The notes under the pieces: model-generated
Told to the model about the DNA's origin: nothing
The model's input: the letters and a program-made list of their open reading frames with translations, nothing else
The model's database searches: none
Shown: positions 1 through 5,814 of the stretch, in pieces
How positions within the stretch are numbered: position 1 is the first letter of the stretch
Layout: the number at the start of each line of letters is the position of its first letter
Assembly: GCA_015521505.1 (NCBI GenBank)
Contig: WAOB01000124.1
Coordinates: 1-6,445, forward strand
Direction of reading: 5' to 3'
Origin: Nanobdellati archaeon
GTDB lineage: Archaea > EX4484-52 > JAADEF01
DNA length: 6,445 nt
Translations under genes and position numbers: made by a program

Positions 1-30
1 TCATAACATCGAGTCTGCCAATAAGACTTA

Positions 31-38
31 ACTTTTAA
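31..38 (+). promoter_or_regulatory. TATA-like box of the metF promoter
   Basis: The AT-rich string acttttaa is centred about 25 bases upstream of the metF ATG at 59. Archaeal TATA boxes lie about 26 bases before the transcription start, so transcription would begin at or very near the start codon. No GGAGG- or GGTGA-like Shine-Dalgarno is visible between the box and the ATG, which fits a leaderless message. The assignment rests only on spacing and composition. Confidence 0.45.
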
Positions 39-58
39 CATTTTAGTTATACATTTAT

Positions 59-928
59 ATGAGCAAATTTTCAGATGCCTTAAGGAAGAGACGTTTTGTA
101 ATAACTGGAGAAATAGATCCACCTAAAGAACCTATTGTCGAGGAAATAATTAGTCAGATAGAATCTTTAAAAAACGTTGTAGTTGCTGCAAACGTAACAG
201 ATAATCCTGTTGGAATCCCTTTTGTATCAACAATTTCCGTATGCAAGATAATGATTGAAAAAGGTCTTGAACCAATTTATCAAATAACGTGTAGAGATCG
301 GAATAGAATAGCAATACAGAGCGATATTTTAGGATCGTATATGTTAGGTATTAGAAATATTTTAGCATTAACCGGAGATTATCCTCTCGTATATAAGGAA
401 GCGAAACCTGTATTTGATCTGGATTCCGTACAATTAATATATTTACTCAATAGGATGAGAAAGGATAAGATCGACTTCTTCGGTAGAAAATTAAGCGTTG
501 ATCTCGATATATTTATAGGAGGAGCGCTGAATCCCAATTCAGAACCATTAGAATTAGAAATTATGAAACTTGAAAAGAAGATAAAAGCTGGAGTGGATTT
601 TATACAAACGCAAGTTGTGTTCGATCGAAATGTTCTGGAAAAATTAAAGGAGAAAACATCTCACCTCGATGTTCCTATTTTAATTGGTGTAACACCGTTG
701 AAATCGGTTAAGATGGCAGAATATTTCCTACAAAACGTTCCTGGTATTAGAATACCAAAGGAATTGATAGATAGATTGAAGAGTTCTAAAAATAAAATTG
801 AAACAGCAATACAGATCGCATCAGAAATAATTAAAGAGGCATATGAATTAAAATTTGCGGGTGTTCATATCATGCCTGTCGGAATGCATGGTTATGTAAA
901 GGAAATGATTAGTAGAGCAGGTATTTGA
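59..928 (+). CDS. metF: Methylenetetrahydrofolate reductase family protein (MetF-like)
   Basis: This 289-residue protein is the usual length of the single-domain bacterial-type MetF. It is expected to reduce 5,10-methylene-tetrahydrofolate to 5-methyl-tetrahydrofolate in a soluble TIM-barrel flavoprotein. Visible landmarks are an early TGEIDPPK motif with Glu18 (matching the catalytic Glu of the family's GE.PP motif), TCRDRNR at 77-83, LTGD at 104-107 whose Asp107 fits the flavin/folate-contacting Asp, GGALNPN at 154-160, and TQVVFD at 184-189 whose Gln185 matches the folate-contacting Gln. The CRDRNR variant is typical of the MetF group found in acetogens, Chloroflexi and some archaea. There is no C-terminal regulatory domain. 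The first ATG sits about 26 bases past a TATA-like box without a Shine-Dalgarno, which supports this start. It converges on the DP2 gene. The in vivo pterin (folate or an archaeal analogue) and the electron donor cannot be told from sequence. Confidence 0.9.
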   Translation: MSKFSDALRKRRFVITGEIDPPKEPIVEEIISQIESLKNVVVAANVTDNPVGIPFVSTISVCKIMIEKGLEPIYQITCRDRNRIAIQSDILGSYMLGIRNILALTGDYPLVYKEAKPVFDLDSVQLIYLLNRMRKDKIDFFGRKLSVDLDIFIGGALNPNSEPLELEIMKLEKKIKAGVDFIQTQVVFDRNVLEKLKEKTSHLDVPILIGVTPLKSVKMAEYFLQNVPGIRIPKELIDRLKSSKNKIETAIQIASEIIKEAYELKFAGVHIMPVGMHGYVKEMISRAGI

Positions 929-934
929 AAAAAT
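928..934 (-). terminator. Candidate U-run terminator of the polD large subunit gene
   Basis: Read on the minus strand, a run of six T residues follows immediately after the DP2 stop codon (936-938). Archaeal RNA polymerase often terminates on short U-rich tracts without a hairpin. The gap between the two convergent stop codons is only 7 bases, so this run lies in the gap and overlaps the last base of metF. The assignment is by composition and place only. Confidence 0.35.
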
Positions 935-935
935 A

Positions 936-3900
936 TTAACCGTTATTTTGGTTTTTAATCTTGTTAAATATTACATCCAATCCTTTATTTTCTGAGCTAC
1001 CGAACATTTGTTCTATATTCTTTATCATTATCTCAATTCTCTGCTTCAAATATTCATCCATTACATATTTTGAATTGATATCCAATATTATGTTTAAATA
1101 TTTTTCAACAGCGCCTCTAGAAACAGTTAATACAAGATTTCCTCCACATATACATTTACCTAACAGTGGTATTCTCCTATATATCTTATTGCAACTCGTG
1201 CATCTAAAGCTTTGAGTTGAAAAGCTTCTAAGGTTTCCTAAAACATCTCTTATAAAATGGGATTCTATCAATCTTTTAGCAACATCTTCTTCATTACATG
1301 CTTTTATTTTTGATGCGAGTAATAACTGTTTCTTAACCTTATCTTCCATTTTACTGAGTTTCTTATACATAGTTACGATTGGTCCGTTTGTAATATTTTC
1401 ACATTCATGTGTATACATTAATCTCCTGAATTGTTCCTCTTTCCCTAATCTTTTAGATACGTTATCTATCAAACTTTCAATATCTGAAGGTTTTGGAAAT
1501 TCATAGGTTTTTAAATAAAATTCTAATGGATATATTTCACATGTATCTAATTTATGAACCTCATCATCAACCTCTATTGGGTTTATTCTGGTATTTATTA
1601 CTAGAGGAGCATCCATTCTTCCACCTCTTGTACTTGGTAGGAATTCTTTTGAGAAGTTTAAAAATGCATCTAATAGAAGAATTACCGAATCTTCATCACC
1701 ATCACAGTTTGATGTCAGGATATCATTTACAAAGAGATTATGATGAGGTTTAGTATTTAATGAGTAAATATATCTGTCATAATATTTTATTACTTCGACA
1801 TCTTTAACTTTAACGAATTCAATTCCATTGGAATTATATTTTAGCATTGTATCGTTTTTCTTCACATCTAATGATATTTTTCTTATAACTTTACCATCGT
1901 TCCATATAATCACAGGATGATCATACGTTGTAACGAGAGTACTTCCATCCGAAAGTATAATCTTAACCAAATGGTTTGGTGCATTCATTTTAATAACCTC
2001 ATCAATTTCAGCCAACACTATTTTGGAACGTTTTGGATCGTATGAATAAACTTTTATATCTTTTTTAGCCTTCTTTTTTACATACGCATTCTTATCGTAA
2101 ACTTCATGCTCAAAGAAATTCTCATACAATTCCTGAATCTTTATCTTCATTTTTTTATTCTCTATATTTACAAGAATCTCAGCCTCTCCAGGGAAACAAT
2201 TCCTTCTTTTAGCAGCATGCCAATATGGATGAGCAAAGCATCCTTGGACTTTTGTGTATCCTATTATTCTACCCACTATTCCACAAGAAGTATGAGGTGC
2301 CAATCCTATTACGAGATGTCCTATCAAATCTTCTTTTCTTTTAGCATTATAAAATGGCTCTAAACCATAAACTTTTACAAGGAGTTCATCTACGAATTTA
2401 GATACTTTATATAAATATTCCAAACAATCTTCAGAAACAATTATATCCTGAGGCAACAATTCTAATATTTGATTTTCATCACGTAACTCGTTTCCATAAA
2501 TATCTCTCTCATAACCCAATTCTCTAAGTTTATCTACCGATACATTAATCTCTTTTGGTTTAAAATGCGTAAGTGGTATGTTTGTCATATCATATCTACA
2601 TGTTCCATCTTTAAATACGTAGAGACCGTATTTACTTCTCAATATACCTTTTTCAAGAATCTCAGGAACTTTATTCTTAGATGTAAGTCCTATTACTCCC
2701 TTTATTTCTCCTCCAAAACTACCAACTCTCTTTATTGCTTGGGATAATAACTTCTCTATCTCAATAGCTCTTTTACTATAGTATATTTTATCTATATTAC
2801 AATTACATTCCGTTCCTTTACATCTTGGACAAATTCCTTCCAGTATTGTTTCCGAACCACATTGCTCACAAATAATGAAATATGTATATCTATTACAATT
2901 TTTACAATATCTGTTTACGATTTCCACATAAATTTTCTTCTTTTCAGCTGCTTTTCTAACACTTCTTGTCCTACCGCCGTAGTTTGATAGGGGAAAAAGA
3001 ACATTAACCGGTGGCTGCATTTTTCTTGCATCAGATTTTTCAGGTCTACCCATTCTAGCACCAATATAAAACAATGCTTTTGGTCTAACTTTAATGAACC
3101 TGTTCACGAGTTCCAATGAATCTTTGGCTTTATTATATTCTTTTTCAAATCTTGATAGGTTGAAATCCCATATACCCAAAGCATATAATAGAGGAAGATA
3201 ATCCTCGATTATTATCTCGTTATCTTTTACAATATGTGGAACCAATAAATCTTCAAGAATTCTCTTCTCCTTTTTAGATAGTTTAACGTGAAGTTTTCCA
3301 TTTATTATCTTACCACTAACTAAATATCGTGCTAATAACTTTAAATCTTCCTTTTTAACCTCGTTGTAATTGTAAGTATATCTAGGATGAAGAGGGATAT
3401 TCAACATCAAAGATATCTCAACCGCTTCTTTGGAAGATGGTATGTTTCTTAAGTTTAGATATTTTTCATATTTGGCATAAATTTCTTTAGATTGCTTCTT
3501 CAAAGCTTCTCGAAGCTCTTGTACCCAAAATTCTTCAACATAACCAGTAGGCAATAAAATATGATTGTTTTGAATAAACTCACCTACAGCTATTAATATA
3601 TCTCCAAGGAAAAGTATTTCATCGACATCGTTCTTTATTTTATCGGCATCCTTTTCTACTCTTATTACGGAACCATCCTTTAATCTAACAACCGGTGGTT
3701 CAATAGTATCACATACAGTTACAACTCCTGCTTTTCCCGGACGTTCTAATTTTATTTGAGTTCCTAATGCTATAAATCCATCGAGTAATATAAGGGTTGA
3801 AGGATGTAAAGCAACAGCAGCTAATCCAGATGTTCTAGTTCTACCATACCTAAGTCTAAAACCACCTTTTCTCGATGGATGACATAACACTGGCCTTCCA

Positions 3901-4790
3901 GCAACAATTTCTTTCAAATATTTATCATCCGGTAGGATTTCGATCTCTTTTTCTTCTTCAACTTCTTCCTTAACTAAATTTTTAAGCCATTCCCATCCAT
4001 CAAGTTTAAACTTTTCAACGAATTTTATAAGCTTCTTAGCCTTTTGTAAGATACCTTCAGCTATAACTAATAGTGCTCCTCCTCTTATTTTATTCGTTTC
4101 AATTCGATCTAAATCTCTGTAACCGGAGACTTCAACATCTTCCGTAGCTTCACCAGTTATTTCTACTGGAATATTTTTTATAACTGTCCTTATTTCATCA
4201 GCATCAGGTTTATATTGCAATCTACCAACTTCCTGAAAATAAATTTCAAATTCCTCAACAAACCTTTCTATTTCCTCTTCAGTTGGTTTATAACGATCGA
4301 GACCAATTTCTCGTCTTAATATGTCAGCGAATAGTACACTTAACGCCTGCGCTGTCCCACCAGCTGATCTTATTGGACCAGCATAGTATACTGCCAAATA
4401 TTTAGTTCCATCAAAATTTTTCTTTATTTTAACCTTAACTATTCCTTCTATAGGAGCAGAGACAACACCTTCCGTCACTATTGCTAACGCAACTCTTAAA
4501 GCCTTGTCGAGTTTTTCCTCGAGATTATCTCCGTTATATTTGTTTAAAATTTCCTTTGCAACTTCCATTGCAAGTTCTATTCTTGAGAGATTTTTCAATT
4601 CTTTTTCTTTAATTATTTTTGCAACACCTTTAATATTTAACAAACCTTCAACTCTTGATGCTAGATCTCTAGCTATAGAAATATCAACATCTAAACTTGC
4701 ATCAAATCCTAATTTTCTTGCTCTACTTGCAAGTTCGTAGCATCTGTTTATATAATCTTCCAATTGTTTGAAATAAGAATTAATTTCCAT
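936..4790 (-). CDS. polC: DNA polymerase D large subunit DP2, intein-containing precursor
   Basis: The 1284-residue precursor encodes the catalytic subunit of archaeal polymerase D (often called polC or dp2), which acts with the DP1 exonuclease subunit at the replication fork. Family signatures in order are TEGVVSAPIEGI (106-117), YYAGPIRSAGGTAQAL (135-150), GRPVLCHPSRKGG (298-310), ARMGRPEK (578-585), a cysteine-rich zinc region with Cys629/632/641/644/654/657/662/664, HLVIGLAPHTS (825-835), then KRRN (861-864) and CDGDED (1029-1034), RGGRMDAPLV (1055-1064) and a C-terminal zinc finger Cys1197/1200/1213/1215. Asp1030 and Asp1032 correspond to the catalytic Asp pair known for Pyrococcus DP2, in the double-psi beta-barrel palm. 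A 164-residue intein (865-1028) splits KRRN from CDGDED; removing it leaves 1120 residues, close to a usual DP2. No frameshift is seen. The ATG at 4790 has a TATA-like box about 30 bases upstream and no Shine-Dalgarno. Confidence 0.97.
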   Translation of the reverse strand: MEINSYFKQLEDYINRCYELASRARKLGFDASLDVDISIARDLASRVEGLLNIKGVAKIIKEKELKNLSRIELAMEVAKEILNKYNGDNLEEKLDKALRVALAIVTEGVVSAPIEGIVKVKIKKNFDGTKYLAVYYAGPIRSAGGTAQALSVLFADILRREIGLDRYKPTEEEIERFVEEFEIYFQEVGRLQYKPDADEIRTVIKNIPVEITGEATEDVEVSGYRDLDRIETNKIRGGALLVIAEGILQKAKKLIKFVEKFKLDGWEWLKNLVKEEVEEEKEIEILPDDKYLKEIVAGRPVLCHPSRKGGFRLRYGRTRTSGLAAVALHPSTLILLDGFIALGTQIKLERPGKAGVVTVCDTIEPPVVRLKDGSVIRVEKDADKIKNDVDEILFLGDILIAVGEFIQNNHILLPTGYVEEFWVQELREALKKQSKEIYAKYEKYLNLRNIPSSKEAVEISLMLNIPLHPRYTYNYNEVKKEDLKLLARYLVSGKIINGKLHVKLSKKEKRILEDLLVPHIVKDNEIIIEDYLPLLYALGIWDFNLSRFEKEYNKAKDSLELVNRFIKVRPKALFYIGARMGRPEKSDARKMQPPVNVLFPLSNYGGRTRSVRKAAEKKKIYVEIVNRYCKNCNRYTYFIICEQCGSETILEGICPRCKGTECNCNIDKIYYSKRAIEIEKLLSQAIKRVGSFGGEIKGVIGLTSKNKVPEILEKGILRSKYGLYVFKDGTCRYDMTNIPLTHFKPKEINVSVDKLRELGYERDIYGNELRDENQILELLPQDIIVSEDCLEYLYKVSKFVDELLVKVYGLEPFYNAKRKEDLIGHLVIGLAPHTSCGIVGRIIGYTKVQGCFAHPYWHAAKRRNCFPGEAEILVNIENKKMKIKIQELYENFFEHEVYDKNAYVKKKAKKDIKVYSYDPKRSKIVLAEIDEVIKMNAPNHLVKIILSDGSTLVTTYDHPVIIWNDGKVIRKISLDVKKNDTMLKYNSNGIEFVKVKDVEVIKYYDRYIYSLNTKPHHNLFVNDILTSNCDGDEDSVILLLDAFLNFSKEFLPSTRGGRMDAPLVINTRINPIEVDDEVHKLDTCEIYPLEFYLKTYEFPKPSDIESLIDNVSKRLGKEEQFRRLMYTHECENITNGPIVTMYKKLSKMEDKVKKQLLLASKIKACNEEDVAKRLIESHFIRDVLGNLRSFSTQSFRCTSCNKIYRRIPLLGKCICGGNLVLTVSRGAVEKYLNIILDINSKYVMDEYLKQRIEIMIKNIEQMFGSSENKGLDVIFNKIKNQNNG
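943..956 (+). terminator. Candidate T-rich terminator of metF inside the DP2 3' end
   Basis: The plus strand shows two T runs (four and five bases) separated by GG, beginning 15 bases after the metF stop. They lie within the last codons of the convergent DP2 gene. This would suit an archaeal U-tract terminator for metF and implies that the two transcripts overlap at their 3' ends. Confidence 0.3.
1707..2198 (-). other. Mini-intein in DP2 at the catalytic DGD site, no homing endonuclease
   Basis: Residues 865-1028 of the DP2 precursor (164 residues) interrupt an otherwise continuous family motif (KRRN / CDGDED). Intein blocks are visible: block A begins CFPGEAEILV with Cys1 as nucleophile; block B is GSTLVTTYDHP with Thr91 and His94 (TxxH); block F is YIYSLNTKPHHNLFVNDI; block G ends ILTSN with Asn164, followed by Cys+1. 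Only about 45 residues lie between blocks B and F, and no LAGLIDADG motif is present, so there is no endonuclease. This insertion point is known in PolII inteins of Pyrococcus. Two usual catalytic residues differ: the penultimate His is Ser163, and the block F Asp of the YDL motif is Ser146. Because Cys+1 directly precedes the catalytic Asp pair, unspliced protein should be inactive. Boundaries are firm to the residue; splicing activity is inferred. Confidence 0.93.
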
Positions 4791-4931
4791 AAATATTTAG
4801 TTTAACTTAAAATACATTATAAACATATGATATTTTTGATGAGATTGCTCTCAAATTAAAGGTAAAGCTTGAGGTTTTTGGTATTTGAAATTTTTGCTAT
4901 GTTAAATTATTTCACTTTGAAAGTAAATTAA
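4791..4931. other. Spacer between cbiE and the DP2 gene
   Basis: This 141-base AT-rich stretch separates two genes on the minus strand. I see no ORF or RNA gene in it. It holds the DP2 promoter near its DP2 side. A short inverted repeat (CTCAA at 4850-4854 and TTGAG at 4869-4873, 14-base loop) and a weak ACTTT/AAAGT pair just after cbiE are the only other structures. No strong U-run follows cbiE on the minus strand, so some read-through into DP2 cannot be excluded. Confidence 0.5.
4815..4823 (-). promoter_or_regulatory. TATA-like box of the DP2 promoter
   Basis: Read on the minus strand, TTTATAATG lies about 25-33 bases before the DP2 ATG (4790). This puts a transcription start within a few bases of the ATG. 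No Shine-Dalgarno lies between them, so the message is probably leaderless or nearly so, like metF. Confidence 0.5.
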
Positions 4932-5504
4932 TTATATAATAGCAACAATGACTAAATTTGATTCGATTTTTGATGTATATATAGGCTTAAATATTCTTTC
5001 ATTACTATATCCCAAGTTTTCCAAAACATATACATTTTTTCCAAAATCTTTAGCAACTCTTATTAAAGATCTTAAATCAATTCTTTTTGATCCAAGAATT
5101 AATACTTTTCTATTAAGCTTCAGTGCGGAAATTATCTCATCTATACTTTTAATTCTCGAATGAAAATCAAAGACTATTGTTTCACATAAATCAATCTTTA
5201 ATCTAGCCAATGCTAGTTGTACTGATGATACGCCAGGTATTATTTCAACTTCATATTCAGAATACATGGAACCCAATCCAGAGACCATTGGATCTCCAGT
5301 GGATAATATTATCGAATCCTTACTTAAATCTTCTGGATTGAAATTTTTAAAATCCTTTATAACATGAATGTTTCCTTTTATATAATGTTTAGCAAGATCA
5401 ATAGCTCTTTTACTTCCATAAACATTTTTAGCTTTAGTTATTAGATTTTTGGCTATCTCCGTTATATATCCGGGAGCAGGTCCAACACCTATAATTTTTA
5501 CCAT
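4932..5504 (-). CDS. cbiE: Cobalt-precorrin C5-methyltransferase CbiE
   Basis: This 190-residue protein is a single-domain member of the tetrapyrrole (SUMT-like) methylase family, a usual length for stand-alone CbiE. It is expected to methylate C5 of cobalt-precorrin-6B with S-adenosylmethionine in the cobalt-early route to cobalamin, with CbiT performing the C15 step elsewhere. Visible motifs are the N-terminal GVGPAPGYIT (6-15), matching the family's GVGPGxxxxLT; STGDPMVSGLG (68-78), characteristic of archaeal CbiE; EIIPGVSSVQLA (87-98); and a late YVLENLGYSNERI (159-171). The CbiT domain seen in fused CobL/CbiET proteins is absent. The ATG places the GVGP motif at residue 6, as expected. 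It follows a possible small ORF by two bases and has no Shine-Dalgarno of its own. It is divergent from cbiL. The assignment to CbiE over other CbiF/CbiH-like methylases rests on the STGDPMVSG motif and the short length. Confidence 0.88.
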   Translation of the reverse strand: MVKIIGVGPAPGYITEIAKNLITKAKNVYGSKRAIDLAKHYIKGNIHVIKDFKNFNPEDLSKDSIILSTGDPMVSGLGSMYSEYEVEIIPGVSSVQLALARLKIDLCETIVFDFHSRIKSIDEIISALKLNRKVLILGSKRIDLRSLIRVAKDFGKNVYVLENLGYSNERIFKPIYTSKIESNLVIVAII

Positions 5505-5506
5505 AA

Positions 5507-5647
5507 TTATTTAACGTTGAGGTAATACTGGAATTTACCACTCAATTCCTCTAAGCCTACTTCGTCACCGATTCGGCTTGAGGATTTTGCCATCAACATC
5601 TCCCAATTAACTCTTGCTTTGAAAAATATGGCTTTCCTTAGCGACAT
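5507..5647 (-). CDS. Possible 46-residue small protein or leader ORF upstream of cbiE
   Basis: An ATG at 5647 opens a 46-codon frame on the minus strand that stops with TAA two bases before the cbiE ATG. The peptide starts MSLRKAIFFKARVNWEMLMA and ends GKFQYYLNVK; it has no signal peptide or membrane segment that I can see, and I recognise no family. By my count it is 39% GC (55 of 141), above neighbouring cbiE, and it uses GCC, AGC, GGC and CGA codons that are scarce around it. The adjacency would suit translational coupling or a leader peptide. Against coding: the plus strand is also open over much of this stretch, and part of the sequence folds as a hairpin, so the composition could reflect a structured RNA instead. 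Confidence 0.3.
   Translation of the reverse strand: MSLRKAIFFKARVNWEMLMAKSSSRIGDEVGLEELSGKFQYYLNVK
5547..5584. repeat. GC-richer inverted repeat / hairpin upstream of cbiE
   Basis: TCCTCTAAGCC (5547-5557) pairs with GGCTTGAGGA (5575-5584), giving 10 base pairs with one bulged base (5552). Inside the 17-base loop, TCG (5562-5564) can pair with CGA (5569-5571) around TCAC. It lies 43-80 bases upstream of the cbiE start, within the possible small ORF, and stands out in an AT-rich locus. On the minus strand it would form in the cbiE leader, where it might act as a regulatory or stabilising element. Neither arm is followed by a U-run typical of a terminator on the minus strand. Confidence 0.5.
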
Positions 5648-5739
5648 TTTGTAATGTACAAAACATGGAGATTCTTCCTTTATTATTACGATAACAACTT
5701 ACCAGTAATAATTAATCTCTTTTCCAAAGAATATTCTAT

Positions 5740-5749
5740 TGTTTAAACA
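5740..5749. repeat. 10-base palindrome TGTTTAAACA upstream of cbiL
   Basis: TGTTTAAACA is its own reverse complement. Its centre is about 26 bases before an in-frame ATG at 5770, so it could also be the TATA element for a longer CbiL start. Its TGTTTAA half matches the half-site of the larger palindrome 49 bases downstream. Confidence 0.4.
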
Positions 5750-5784
5750 TCTTGGGAATATTGTTTCAGATGAAGAATAACCGT

Positions 5785-5802
5785 ATGTTTAACGTTAAAC
5801 AT
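5785..5802. promoter_or_regulatory. 18-base perfect palindrome, candidate operator of cbiL
   Basis: ATGTTTAACGTTAAACAT is a perfect 18-base palindrome centred between 5793 and 5794. It lies 13-30 bases before the ATG at 5815 and includes a TATA-like TTTAAC at the spacing expected for a leaderless cbiL message. A dimeric repressor bound here would block the TATA-binding protein. Its core TTTAACGTT recurs at 5510-5518 near the cbiE start. The regulator is unknown. Confidence 0.45.
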
Positions 5803-5814
5803 TCTTTGGAATGT

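Larger units (their letters stand above)
5648..5814. promoter_or_regulatory. Divergent regulatory region between cbiE and cbiL
   Basis: About 167 bases separate the start of the small ORF upstream of cbiE (minus) from the likely cbiL start (plus), and no convincing gene lies here. It carries two palindromes (5740-5749 and 5785-5802) and, for the minus strand, an AT-rich TAATAATAAAGG stretch roughly 36 bases before the small ORF ATG that could be its TATA element. The B12-box sequence of cobalamin riboswitches is not seen. Confidence 0.45.

Noticed and set aside
1..30. Divergent gene starting on the minus strand at position 4
   Set aside because: A CAT at 2-4 with an AT-rich stretch about 31 bases away could be a divergent start, but only one codon is in the window. 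The other nearby candidate (8-10) runs into a stop after two codons.
1760..2100. Homing endonuclease inside the intein
   Set aside because: Only about 45 residues separate intein blocks B and F, and no LAGLIDADG, HNH or GIY-YIG motif is present.
961..2747. Plus-strand open frames of 60-86 codons opposite the DP2 gene
   Set aside because: They are antisense to well-conserved DP2 and intein codons, have no recognisable motifs, and lack upstream signals.
4504..5163. Plus-strand open frames opposite the DP2 N-terminus and the cbiE C-terminus
   Set aside because: They are mirror frames of real conserved genes, low in complexity and rich in Ser, Phe and Leu.
5520..5660. Possible C/D box small RNA on the minus strand (TTGATGG, CCGA, GTGACGA, TTGA)
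   Set aside because: The box sequences deviate from UGAUGA and CUGA at several places, the guide spacings (13 and 16 bases) are off, and the two would-be guides are complementary to each other.
5505..5751. tRNA gene in the GC-richer patch
   Set aside because: No T-loop GGTTCRANNCC signature and no cloverleaf arms could be assembled; only a single long hairpin is present.
5505..5814. Cobalamin riboswitch between cbiE and cbiL
   Set aside because: I find no B12-box sequence on either strand, and the region is too short on the cbiL side for the conserved multi-stem fold.
5752..5814. Longer CbiL starting at TTG 5752, ATG 5770 or ATG 5785
   Set aside because: The extra residues have no family similarity, the methylase motif normally starts within a few residues of the N-terminus, and the 18-base palindrome fits better as promoter DNA. 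The ATG at 5770 remains possible because the TGTTTAAACA element is well spaced for it.
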